Origin: Priapulus caudatus
Taxonomy: Eukaryota > Priapulida > Priapulimorpha > Priapulimorphida > Priapulidae
DNA: 59,942 nucleotides
Reading direction: 5' to 3'
Assembly (NCBI RefSeq): GCF_000485595.1
Contig: NW_014577778.1
Span: forward strand, 103,153 to 163,094
The notes under the pieces were generated by a model, which saw nothing but the letters and a program-made list of their open reading frames with translations, had not been told where the DNA came from and did no database searches. This document shows, piece after piece, positions 31,130-42,059 of this stretch (positions are counted from its first letter, which is position 1; every line of letters begins with the position of its first letter). The translations under genes were made by a program, and so were the position numbers.

Positions 31130-32400
31130 CTATGATCTCTGTGATTCTTGAGTTTATTGAAGCGTGAGTGGTTTAATTAATTAGCAAATATCTACGTGCG
31201 GTATCGCACATAGGAATATACGCATAGGATAAGTAATGTAATAACCAGTATTACAGAGGTTCCTCTGAAATAGAGAATTAATGTCTTGCAAATTTATACC
31301 TAGATATTAATCACAATGGAACCTTGTTATAAGAGGAACTTGGGAATTTTGTTATATCTGAGGGTGCTGCGATCAATCGCAAGAAATATTGGCATTTCCG
31401 CCAATGAGATTTGCGTTATTAGGCACATTTTTCAGACTGATTAATCGCAACTCTATGCAATGAGCTCTAATGCAGAACCTCCCAGAGCTCTTTATGACGA
31501 TGTTGCACTGCTAATCTGATTTTGTTCTATTTAATTGTAATGAAAGACACAAGCAAACACAAAACACCTGCTAACAAACGGACACACAGTCAAGTTTATA
31601 AGATGGAAGCATGTACATGAAACACAAAACTGTCACAAGTTACAACACATGCACTATTGCAAACACAACTCATTCTTAACATCACAATCGATTATAAAGG
31701 CTGAAACAGAGATCTCAAAGTCACAAAATGATTTTATTGAGCGAGTTGATAATAACTATTTCTGAAATTCATTAACAAATAACAACACATGTCAACAACC
31801 CTGCATGTAATCTGTCACAACATGAGACATGAATAACATTTCAAATCTGAACGTAAAGCTTCCTAAGTAGGGAAATCATTTGAAATACAAATGATCAAAA
31901 AGTACATGCGAGGCAAAAATAACCAGAATCGTATAACTAAGTTGTTCCACTAAACACAGGTTTCACAATATTCCAAGATGCATTTGCGTAGATTAATGGT
32001 TTGGTTATAATCTAAATATTACTTTTTTTGCAACAAAATGGGTTAAAAATAGACAAAATAAAAAAGCATCTTCTTTCAAGAATTATCAAGTAATTTCATT
32101 ATCTCTGATTATCCAATAGTAGTTGTAATATGTAAATTCCGTAAACACTAATCAGGAAAAATAAACACAATTTTAAGGATTATTCTGTATTTTAAACATT
32201 AATTAAAAATTCTACTTAAAATACAAATGTGTTAGGCTAAAGTATTTGTAAGAATAATATTGTATATATTCAGAACGTGAACACTATAATGACTATAGAA
32301 ATATTAATTGGCATGGAAAATCCTTAACATTTCACTGCAGAATGAAGACAATCATTATATTGTATGGAATTACAAAAAAAAGTTCTTATAATATCTAGAG
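31130..32400. other. intronic AT-rich sequence, no gene recognised
   Basis: No repeat or coding similarity found. Confidence 0.3.
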
Positions 32401-32404
32401 ATTA

Positions 32405-34058
32405 TCACTCATCGCCACTCAACAGTCTAGGGAGAATCTGTTCTCGATGAAACTTCTCCAAGAACTCTAGATTGTCGATCCAGGATGCATCTCTCTTGAT
32501 GCTCAGGATGAGTGCTGTCTTTGTTGTCCACACAACAAAGTAGCAAAGGTCCCTTCGCGTCAGATGGAGCTGTCCTTGAACTTGATGCCAATATTGGTGG
32601 GTCTCCTGAAGTTTGTAGCCCCCTTCTTCATTCTTCTTTATGTAGAAGTCTTTCCTCTCGACCGCCTCTGCGATTGTTGCATTCCGCTAGGTGAACGGAC
32701 ACTTCACCTCCAGGATGGCATCCTCCAACAAGTCCATCAGGAGAGGCACCCAGTACTCCCGACCGGGACAGCCAGAGTCCAGAGTCAACCACCTCGCACT
32801 GCTTGGCTGCCTTTAATGCTTTGATTCCTTCCTCCTTTTGGGTTATGCCCCAGTTGATGGCTTGGACGCCGCTCAAATCGTAGGTCCCCATTAGCCGTTT
32901 GAGTAGAGATGGGGTGACACGTTTCGCTTTCAGCACAACGCCAAAATTGCTCGCAGTTAACCGTCCCTTCCTCAGTTGATGCCACACAGGGTTGTCTCGC
33001 TGGCCCTTTGTTGCTTGCTCTACAGCTCGCTGTTGATCCTCAGAAATCTTAAGTCTGTCTAGAAGAAAATCTACATTCAGGTTCTGGTTGACAAAGGGTG
33101 GCGAAAGAATCAGTTCTTCTACTGAAGGAATTGGTAATGGCTGGACATCAGGCTCTGGGGATAAAAGCCAGTACATCCCGGTGAATTGGCCACAAGTCTT
33201 TAGTTCGTTGCGAAGTTGCGGTCATCATCGGTAACAGTTCTTGTAAGAGGGTTATAGTCCTTTGGCGTCGGGTACATCTCATCGACAGATTTGACGGTTG
33301 CTGGTCCCTTCACCTTACGCCACTGGCATTCCACGTCTGTCCGGCTGATGTTGTGGATGCCGAAGGTGATAAGGGTTGCTGCGTGGCTGCACTTGTACCG
33401 ACCACGCGGACAGTCGCACCTTGACGAGGTGATGCTTTTCTCACCCAGCTGTACCTACAATTTAATTTGAGAAATAAAAGACTTTTTGTAACGATTTCTT
33501 GCCAAGAACATACAGAGCATATTGATAAATTATGGTTACCCTACGTGTCTGAGACTGTACTCTGTAGACTGTACTCCTGCACCTGGTAAATTATTTGTGT
33601 TCATGCACGCACCAACTGGCTTTCGATCTTGTACTTTCCTACATTTTTTTATGATATGCATGGACTAAATGATAATTTAATGGTTGTCTCATGCATCATG
33701 TTTAATGCGTTAGAATTCAAACCAAGAAACAAATCACGTAGTTCGTGTCACAAACTTTGCAAAGCGTTCAAAAGCCCGAAAGTCGTTGATTATACTTTGC
33801 ACAAACACAAATATGCGCGAATTGGGACTACAGTGCATGTGAAGACATGAATTTTTCTTCGTGAACTACAAAACTTACCACAACGTTGTAACTTTTGTCT
33901 TTCATGCTGGCTCTAACAACTCGCAGTTCACCTGAAAAATAATCAAATTTCTCTACATGGTCCGATTTGTAGTGGTTTTCCCCTCGTTGCAGTGATTTCG
34001 GCTCATCTGAGAAGAAAGAAGCTAAAGCTGTTATCGTAATGGCGTCCATATTGCTCAT
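32405..34058 (-). pseudogene. SWIM zinc finger - YqaJ-type nuclease gene (two exons, broken)
   Basis: Exon 1 runs from the ATG at 34058 (MSNMDAITITALASFF) to the donor GTAAGT after 33879: 60 codons in phase 0. Exon 2 starts at the acceptor TTGTAG near 33456 and opens with a SWIM finger (RCDCPRGRYKCSHAATL: C-x-C ... C-x-H). After a one-base shift near 33210 comes a YqaJ-like PD-(D/E)xK nuclease: WHQLRKGRLTASNFG, then GITQKEEGIKALK, GASPDGLVG (catalytic Asp) and, after another shift, AILEVKCPFT (the E-x-K pair) before an in-frame TAG. It ends at 32405. YqaJ proteins are lambda-exonuclease-like. Combined with SWIM they occur as repetitive genes in invertebrates, possibly TE-borne. Two shifts and one stop make this copy dead. 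It sits in the intron of the hAT-derived gene on the same strand. Confidence 0.8.
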
Positions 34059-34059
34059 G

Positions 34060-35430
34060 CACCATATATATATGCATACATATATATATATAACCGAGGT
34101 GTTTTGTTCTAGATATAGCCCATAGGCCTACTGTATGATAGGTCTAGCGCGATACAAGGCCGGCCAAGCGTAAATTCGAATCGAGTGTCGGCTCGGCGTC
34201 ACATGGGCTCATTGAGCCAATCAGAACACTTCGCGGGTTTGTTACAAATTCATTTCCTGTCCAAACAATTCTAGAGAAAATGAAGTGATTTTTCTCAAAC
34301 GAAATGTGATAGGCCTACTCGTAATACATAAATTTGAATGTTGATAATTGTTGATGATAGATTACACTCAAGCTTATCGCGAATCTTTGAAGGTAAGGAA
34401 TGAGAGCCATGGAAACTAGCCTATCGCAAGACAATAATAATAATTTTCTTCCCCGGCCCGTTGTCTTAATTCCCACTGCTCGAAAATTTTATTTCTCATG
34501 ACATCAGATTAACAGACGCAGTGCGAATGTCACTCTGGGTTGTAATGAAAAGGAAATAAAATTGACACAACTCAGTTGCTAAAGAAGTCTTTATTTATTT
34601 GTGTACGAACAATACAGATTTCTGATCAGGCGCAACTTCACGGTCTATAGACTTATCAGTAGTGTCGGGGTGCTACCACAGGGCCTAGAGTCTAAGCCCC
34701 TCTCGGTTATCCGCGACCTCGCTCATAACGCGTTTATGAAATGTGTCGCCCACAATCCGCAGATAACCAGGGTCCTACAGTACTTGTATTCATATGCAGT
34801 GCATATCAGATTTCACAGAGACTTTTTAACAGAACAGATGGACATGGTAATTTGTGTATGGTAAAGATTGTAGATAAAGGCAATACAAAGTGGTATCAAA
34901 CATATTATTTAGCATATTACCTTTATCTTCCTCCATTCTCCTCTTCTTGGAGTCCGGCACAGGAGAATGTTTCCTCCTTTTCACAATTGGAACCACTGAA
35001 ATATAGAAACACTATTGAAGAACTTCCTAAATATTATATAATGACTTGCAAAAGCAGCTGCCGATGCAGTTACACACTGATAAAACCCATGCCGTGAAAT
35101 TCATTCTAAAACATGCGTGTGCGGCGGGCAACAACAAAGGAAAATAGTAATTACCTGCTCACTAACAAGGGTTCCGCGGAACACAGTGTCTCGCCGCTTG
35201 GGCCAAAGCATTGTATAAAAAAAACTTTGATAAAAACATCCATGGACCATCTGACCCGCACCCTTGGGACACTACGAAAATGTGTAGAAACACTTATTCT
35301 TAGACAGAAATTTAATTAAACAATAGACAATAACAGAACAATGTTATTAAACCATAAACAAAAACACAACAGAGCAATGAACATACTAAAAATGTATAAC
35401 TAATCAATAACTGGCTTCAATATATTATAT
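34060..35430. other. intronic; possible minus-strand polyadenylation signal, no gene recognised
   Basis: A (TA)n tract lies at 34066-34096. AAATAAATAAAGAC on the minus strand at about 34588 resembles an LTR or 3' UTR end. No coding similarity. Confidence 0.3.
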
Positions 35431-35436
35431 CAGAGT

Positions 35437-37069
35437 TCAACCAGCACATTCCTCGCAAATGAAGGCATAGTATTGTCGGCCAAAGACTCCACCACATGTT
35501 TCATGAAACCATACATACTTTGCATCGTGGACACTGTATGCAATCTTCATGGTCATCCTTATCATCATCATAGTAATTCCTACTACAGACCCCACAAATG
35601 TTTTCAGGATCATCGCGATTTACAACAGTAACAGTTTTCTTTCGCTTTTGCTTGCCGCTCACTGCCAGCTACATTTCTGCTTCCTTTTCCTTCGTTTTGA
35701 GATTTTCTTGCTGCTGTTTCAGCCTTTTTGTTCTCTTTCTGTAGTTCCATCTTTTCTTTCGTTCCATCTCATTTTCTTTGTCAGTTTTCTTTCTTTCTCT
35801 TTCATCCATATTTGCCTGTAAGTCAGTTCAATATGTAGGGCTTGTCAGGTGACGATTGCCTGTAGGAAAGACATTTCTTGCACGCTTTTTACCGGACAGT
35901 TTTCTGGGTGATGGCATGATATCCCTAAATGACACATTGGCACATTCTGTTCCTCCTCTGTGTCCGTATGTGTTTGTGGATCAACATTGCCACCAGCTAC
36001 TGGTCCACTGTCATTGCCACCAGCTACTGTTCCACTGTCGTCTACACTGTCATTTCCATTTTCCCCAATTTCATCTTCAGTTGAGTTTACATCATTTTGT
36101 GGAATGTCATCAGCATCTTGATCATCCACACCAGCTTGATCATCTACCATGTGTGTTTGGGCTGTATTTTCAGCAGGCATGAATGCGTTATCTGGGATTT
36201 TCTCCAGATTCAGTGGGTACAGCCCTGTGGCCTCAAATGACTTCACCCCATTGGCAATAGTAGCAGTTTTATCATATGCTGGTGTGAACAGCTTTGGAAA
36301 CTCATAGCGAGAGATACATTGTCCTGGAAGATCACGCATCCATTGCCTGCATGAATCCCTGAAATATTCTCTGAGTGGTTTGTAGTGAACCCGGCCAAGA
36401 GGTTGGAGGTAGTTTGATGTGTGCGCAAGAAAGCTGAACAGTTTAATGCCATTATCTGCAGCATTTTGTAACACCTCAGGTGACATTGTATGTGTAGACT
36501 GACCATCAAGAATTAGGAACGTTTTCCATCTTGTTCCCCTAGGTTCCTTTTCATGTGGTCGATCCAATCAAGGAAAACTTCAGTTTTGATCCAACCTCGT
36601 TCGGTCAGTCTCACCATAGACCCAGGGGGAAAACCTTGTTTGAGTCTCTCATCCATACGTTTACCCTTGTAGATTACGAGAGGAGGAATATAGCAGCACT
36701 GACACAAAACAGTACAGTCATTAACTGTCCACGATCACCACTTGTAATCTGGTTTGATAAGCGGTTTCCTTTTTTCCCCACAATGTTTTTAACTCCCGGA
36801 ACCAGGCTCAGTCCGGTCTCATCGCAATTGTAGAGTCGAGTAGGATTTCCATGAATGTTACATTCTTGGTACACATCGAGGTTATGAAAGAAACCTTCCA
36901 CTACAGGCTTGTTTAAACATATAGCACGGGCAACTGACAATGGTTGGGGTTTCCTGATTGTTAGAGTAGGGTGTTTTTTTGTGGAACCCCTGCCACCAAT
37001 CCTTTCCGGCTTTTTGTACAGTTGTACTAAATGGGTGCTTGATCTCGTTACGCTCTGCAAATTGATATA
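35437..37069 (-). pseudogene. second pogo/Tigger transposase with C-terminal zinc finger, N-terminus lost
   Basis: Starts within the second helix-turn-helix (KKHPTLTIRKPQPLSVARA). The first acidic residue is in YNCDETGLS. After a shift near 36680 comes PPLVIYKGKRM and WIDHMKRN, after another near 36540 LILDGQSTHT (second Asp). The third position reads NYLQPLGRVHY, where the family has LQPLD, so the third catalytic Asp is Gly. An Asp/Glu-rich segment follows, then CVKS-type Cys motifs, and the tail ends in a PHD-like finger (ICGVCSRNY, CPRCKVWFHETCG, FICEEC). The N-terminal DNA-binding part is missing beyond a GAGACA microsatellite at 37136. It is diverged from the 25.2 kb copy and nested in the hAT-derived gene intron. 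Confidence 0.85.
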
Positions 37070-37135
37070 CCAGTGAACGAATATCTGATACAGTTAGTGG
37101 ATATTCTCTATTTTAAAATTTTAAAATTAGCTCCA

Positions 37136-37221
37136 CTAGAGACAGAGACAGAGACAGAGACAGAGACAGAGACAGAGACAGAGACAGAGACAGAGACAGA
37201 AACAGAGACAGAGACAGAGAC

Positions 37222-37262
<41 letters not shown>
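37136..37262. repeat. (GAGACA)n followed by (GA)n
   Basis: About fifteen GAGACA units with one variant, then about seventeen GA units. Confidence 0.95.
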
Positions 37263-37264
<2 letters not shown>

Positions 37265-37425
37265 CACACAATGTAAACAATATGCCTCAAGTTAATTTTT
37301 ATCTTTTTGGTGGTAAAAATGTACATTTCTACAATACATACAATACTACAATACTGAGTTTGTTTGTTATTAGTATATATATTAAAGTGATTTATTTAAA
37401 CTATACAAATACATGTACTACATAC

Positions 37426-37612
37426 CCTATATAGCTTCACCATCGACGGGTACAGTCTGTGGATCATTGGGGCCTCTGACTGTAATAGTGTGTTGAACAC
37501 GTCGAAGTTCGGCAGTACAGCATGCAGAAAGTGGATATACAGCTGCGATGTCGGATCTTTGAAGACTGCCACAAGTCGTTGTTCTCGAGGCCCACCTTTG
37601 GTCTTGGACGTC
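37426..37612 (-). CDS. hAT-derived gene, third visible exon
   Basis: 187 nt between acceptor TTGTTTTCAG and donor GTATGT. It encodes GGPREQRLVAVFKDP, TSQLYIHFLHAVLPNFDVF and EAPMIHRLYPSMVKLYR, the helical insertion part of the hAT core. It enters with the last base of a split Arg codon and leaves in phase 0, matching both neighbours. Confidence 0.85.
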
Positions 37613-37820
37613 CTGAAAACAAGTGCACACTGTACAAACCTCAGACCTAAATATGAATATGCACATGTACAATATAGAAGTTTTATTTGGTTCCCTTTGA
37701 TTAAAATATATTTAAACATTTATTTATATTTAGTCATTAATGGAAGCGAGACCATCACTATAACTTAGTTATCAGCATACATTATCTTTATTCAGTTTTA
37801 TATCTATCATTGTGACATAC

Positions 37821-38054
37821 CTCTTCCGCTTCTGCGGCTCCTTCCCTCTTCGCGATGCGTCGTCATACTCATCATCATCACCGTCATCATCGAAGTGGGT
37901 CAGGAAATACGAGCGCAGTCCGTCCCAAAGATCGAGGCTCCTCTCCAAACACTTGTGAAGGCTCAACCAGCGGGTGGACACATGCTTCAGCACTTTTCGC
38001 ACAGAAACATCACAGAAGACGAGTAACTCCCTCAGGAGATGCTTCCTTTTCGCA
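37821..38054 (-). CDS. hAT-derived gene, second visible exon
   Basis: 234 nt between acceptor TTTTGTTATAG and donor GTATGT. It contains HVSTRWLSLHKCLERSL, the hAT TRW motif, and an Asp-rich loop (DDDGDDDEYDD). Phases match exons on both sides (split Ser codon in, split Arg codon out). Confidence 0.85.
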
Positions 38055-38299
38055 CTATAACAAAAACAAAAACTATTCTAAGACGGCATATTTATCAGTA
38101 TAATATTATACATGTATATGGAAATGGTCCTGCACATTACCTCAGAAAATATATTAATTATTGAACCATTAACTACTTTAAGTATGACAGTTTTAACATA
38201 TTTCTAATATTTAACAGTGAGGCAAAATATTATATTTTAACATGATTTAATTAAAGCTAAAGTATACAACATTTATAGAATTATTGTTATTGTACTTAC

Positions 38300-38753
38300 C
38301 TCTTATCAAAATGGTAGAATAAGTCGATGACAAAATCCTCCGGGTCAAAAGATTTCAGTGCCTTCCCACCTGTCTTGGCGGCCAGGGCACTCAGGTGACA
38401 GGGACAGCCCATCAGGTAGATCGCCTTGTTCCGCTGGTGTAGATAGCCCAGGACACCCTTGTGACGGCCAGTCATGACAGAGGCGTTGTCGGATGAAAAT
38501 GACAAGCACTGCTGTAGGCTTAAATCACACTGAGATAGAGAATCTCTCAATGCCTCTGCAATGTTCTCACCCGTCGCCGAATTTACAACTGGCATGTCCA
38601 GAAATGACGTCGTGATGAGCCCTGTTGTCTGGTCCTCGTGTGTAATTAGGACGGGAAAAAACTTGTCCTCCTCGTCGCTACTTCCGTCTGTTGCTTGGGA
38701 GAACATTCTGTTGCCATGGCCAATCTCCTTCTTAATTTGCTCGACGGAATGAC
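38300..38753 (-). CDS. hAT-derived gene, first visible exon (catalytic core start)
   Basis: 454 nt from acceptor TTATTATAGCAG to donor GTAAGT, open throughout. It carries EDKFFPVLITHEDQ, the catalytic-core motif SFSSDNASVMTG (Asp), and MGCPCHLSALAAK with a Cys-His pair near the second core strand. It starts inside the protein, so at least one upstream exon (BED finger and N-terminal helices) is missing or unrecognised in the repeat-rich 38.8-40.0 kb. The four exons together give about 560 codons with no stop or shift, unlike nearly every other TE gene here. Confidence 0.85.
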
Positions 38754-38872
38754 CTGCTATAATAAAAACAGCACAAGTTACAGGTTCTACAATATTTCCA
38801 CAAAAATGTTGTTACCATGGCAACGATGACTCCGCCCACACCAAAAACAATTGGCGTCTTTGCTTTACCATA

Positions 38873-39200
38873 ATGCACCTTGGCATCTTGGGGAGAAGGT
38901 GTGCACAGTACCAAAAAACCAGGTCACTGCGACCTTTATTTCAGCTTTACTTTGACCTTGATCATATTTCCCTTCTGCTCTGTAGCTCGGCCCCTAATTC
39001 ACCTAGCGCTGCCAAACTTGGTATACTTACACATCTTGGGGAGAAGGTCTGTCGCATACCAAAACCACCACTGCCATTGACCTTAGTTTGACCTTGACCG
39101 TCGACTTACATTTCCTCTTCGGCCTCTTAGGGTAACCAGATTCCATATACTTGCACATCTGAGGCAGACCAGTTGTCTAACAAACCTTTGTCTTTGTGGC
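38873..39200. repeat. diverged tandem repeat of about 125-145 bp with TGACCTTG motifs
   Basis: The block CTTGG(x)ATCTTGGGGAGAAGGT...ACCAAAA...GACCTT occurs at about 38878, 39020 and, more diverged, 39140. TTTGACCTTGA(C/T) recurs between them. Confidence 0.7.
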
Positions 39201-39299
39201 TTATTTAACTTTACCTGTCTTCTACGTCCTTACAGAGATATTCCATTCATACTAGATCACGGGGGATACATGTAGTTGGCGACAACTGCTCGTTTCTAG

Positions 39300-39840
39300 T
39301 TCCCACATGGGCAAGTTATTATTGTATGTTGTTGATTTCAGATGTACATTTTATGTAAAAAACCAGCAAAAGGCCTGTAGGCAGGAGCTGCAAATATTTC
39401 GAACAAAATAACAAAATAAATGATATTGTAAATAAGGTATATTAAAACCGACTGCAGCGTCCTCGTTCAGAAGCCAACTGCGCACTAGGTTTTGTAACTG
39501 TGGTACGTTTACAATATACACTGTCTTATATAACTTATTCCCACATGGGCAAGTTATTATTGTATGTTGTTGACTTTTTATGTAAAAAACCAGCAAAAGA
39601 ATGGGTTGCAATGAAATAGAGAGAATATATTCCTACGTACTAGACTTGTGTACAGATCTGGAACGAGATGCACTACGGTCGGTTTCAGGGGACGTTTCTC
39701 TTGAGAAGCTACGGACTTCTCGTTCCCTGTCACTAGGCCTGTGGACAGGAGCTGAAAATATTTTAAACAAAATAAAAAATAATTGTGTGTACATTTTATG
39801 TAAAAAACCAGTAAAAGGATGGATTGCAATGAAATAGAAA
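39300..39840. repeat. mosaic direct repeats (TGTAAAAAACCAGCAAAAG family)
   Basis: CCCACATGGGCAAGTTATT occurs at 39302 and 39541. TATGTAAAAAACCAG(C/T)AAAAG occurs at 39353, 39580 and 39797. GGCCTGT(A/G)G(G/A)CAGGAGCTG occurs at 39373 and 39737. The pieces recur in changing order, so this is a shuffled array rather than a simple tandem. Confidence 0.8.
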
Positions 39841-40053
39841 GAATGGTGAGAACAGACTGAGCTAGCTGAGACTGTAACAGTAAAGTTATAAACATGTCAC
39901 ATATATTATTTAGTTAAATGTGATATAACTAACTACATCAACACACATTGCTTACATTACATTTTAGTCACAAAGGCAGTGATGTTTATATAGCATTATC
40001 ACAACAAACATAAAAATACAAAACAACAAATATAAAAACACATACAAAAAGTA

Positions 40054-41533
40054 TTAATGTTGCTGCTTCTCCATGTCATGCAGCATTGGATAAATTATAT
40101 GCCTTTCATTGTATGGGAGGCACACATATTTGCAAAACAGATGCTCTTTTTTAACTATCCGTTGGATTGCTCTGTGCTTCAAGTCATTGGTATAGCAAAT
40201 GTTTATCAGCTTCGAGTCACATGGGTCACTAAAAAAGATACGCATATCTTGTTGTTTGAGAACATCGCACAGTAGCTTTCCATTGTCCATCTTCTGTTTC
40301 ACAAATGCAAAGTCCTCATTGTGTAACATAAAGTAACTTTCTTTAAACCTTCTGTCCGATATGTGACTTGCCATCACCTTCGGCATGGTCTTTCCTTTTA
40401 CTTGCTCAAGTTCTGTCAGCCTCTTTGCTACCTGAGCAATTGGATTTTGAGATTTCTTCACCTTTTTTTCAGAGTTTGTAAATAGTATTCATACTTGAAG
40501 GCCGAAATGTCATTGAGTGATGAATGAAAGAAACGAACATCATCAGGCAGATGTATGAGGGAGTGTACATTGTACACTGTGAACACTGAACCATACACAT
40601 CCTTGCATTTTCTAACAAAGTACACAATAAGCTCTTCTTCATAGTCTAGATATGCCTGTCGTGTGGCATCATTTGCATTCAGTAGAATGGACATTGCAAC
40701 ACTCAAAGTTAAAAAGTGACTGTATACAGTGTCTGACACCACACCCTTCAGAACAAGAGGGTTTGTATACAGAAGAAACTGACGAAATTCAGTAGCCTTC
40801 CATCTTTCAAGCTCAAAGAGAGACCGTGGTTGTCTTGCGAATTCATTTGGCATTTGTCCATTTAGTTGCCGTAGATTGTCAGATATTGCACTAATCTGCC
40901 GGTAAGAGAGTCATACTCTTTCCTTCTTGGGACCTTGTTTCAAAAAGGTCTGCATGCGTTTTACAACACCCAGGCACACTAAATGCATATAGTCTAGTGG
41001 AAATCCATTAATGCATGAAATACCTGCAGTGGTGATTTTGCCTGTTGGTGATTGACATATGTTCCATTTTTGAATTCCTCTTCAGTGCGCCGAGGGAACA
41101 TCTCATCAGAGTAATAAACTACTCTTTTCTCACAACTACCCTCTGCAGTACATCACTCACAGGAAAAGTAACCGTTATGACCTTTAATGCATTTTAGAAA
41201 TGATCTTGCTGGTGCATCACAAATAAAGCATTTGATATCCACATGTTAAGTTTTTAATGTTGATTCGAGAGTAGTTCCTAGTAGTGATTCTTGAAACTTG
41301 CAAATCAAGTCCTCAAGGTAGTCTTCAACAGGCTCAGGCTTGCTATGACCACAATATATGGATACGACAAATGGATCAAAATAATTAAAACTACACAAAA
41401 TAGGCCAAAGATTCACGCTTGAAGATTTGAAAAGCGGCAACCCATCAATGTTTACAACCAACTGTATCGTGTCATTGTTTTCAGCAAAAGACGGATTCTG
41501 TGCCAAGATTTTGATGATACCTGTCTTTACGTA
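40054..41533 (-). pseudogene. EnSpm/CACTA-like transposase (animal 'transposase domain' type), 5'-truncated
   Basis: In order on minus: LVVNIDGLPLFKSSS and LWPILCSF; YCGHSKPEPVEDYLEDL; a zinc-type region (KCFICDAPARSFL, GYFSCE, stop, CTAEGSC); GFPLDYMHLVCLGVVKR; then the open block at 40458-40853 (EFARQPRSLFELERWKATE, VYNVHSLIHLPDDVRFF, NDISAFKYEYYLQTLKK); and a C-terminal block with a frameshift between (NPIAQVAKRLTELEQ). HSLIHL...F.yE.yL..lK resembles DUF4218 of plant CACTA proteins, and NIDGLPLF resembles tnp2. Superfamily assignment is by these motifs only. Several stops mark it as a pseudogene. Its N-terminus is replaced by BEL/Pao gag at 41534. Confidence 0.65.
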
Positions 41534-42040
41534 CAAACGTACTTTTGCTGCTTCATAGGCCACAGCGGAGTGACCCAAATTCTCAATGACGTGAAGTGCC
41601 TCACCCGATACGTACTGTCGCAACTGTAAAAGTTAATACTTTGGCATAGCTGGAGCCTGGTCGATACAAGACAAGAATGCTGCTTTCCAGCCTTCGTATT
41701 GTCGTTTGTCTCTAGAAAATATGGGGATCGATACGCGATTGAGCTGCTTCCAGAGATCGCATCGGATCGATACCGATGCTGGCGGCTGCTGTTCAAAGTT
41801 CTGTACTGAACCACTGTAGTCTGCGTCTGGTTGTTGAACATTCGGTACACCACTTGATTGCTGGTCTTGGAATGTTACAGTAGGCCTATGGTCAGCCGAA
41901 CTAGGATGTTGGGCGGACAACGCAACACCCGGCATTGCAAACAACTTTTTTTCAGCACAACGGCGCTGCATATTGCTGTGTCGTGTCGTGCCGCGTGTGT
42001 GGAGACATAGCTTTAGAGGTTTGGTGTAATCAGTGTTTGC
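41534..42040 (-). pseudogene. BEL/Pao gag N-terminal part, fused to the EnSpm-like gene
   Basis: A possible ATG at 41971 begins MQRRCAEKKLF. Then come a Gln/Ser/Pro-rich linker and the BEL/Pao gag signature: RVSIPIFSRDKRQYEGWKAA, APAMPKY, a TAA codon, then LLQLRQYVSGEALHVIENLG and YEAAKVRL. There the similarity switches to the EnSpm-like transposase in the same reading frame. This is the very part of gag that the Pao copy at 16.5-21.9 kb lacks, although that does not show that they were once one element. Confidence 0.75.
41935..42029. repeat. 95-bp near-identical direct duplicate of 43363-43456
   Basis: One visible difference (GTGTGTGGAGACA versus GTGTGTGGGGACA). It covers the start of the Pao gag piece. 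The second copy begins at the first base after an assembly gap. Confidence 0.9.
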
Positions 42041-42059
42041 CACTGAGCAGAAAAAGCTG

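Noticed and set aside
34560-34870. Possible solo LTR (minus-strand AATAAAGAC end)
   Set aside because: No TG...CA borders, TATA box or target duplication could be fixed.
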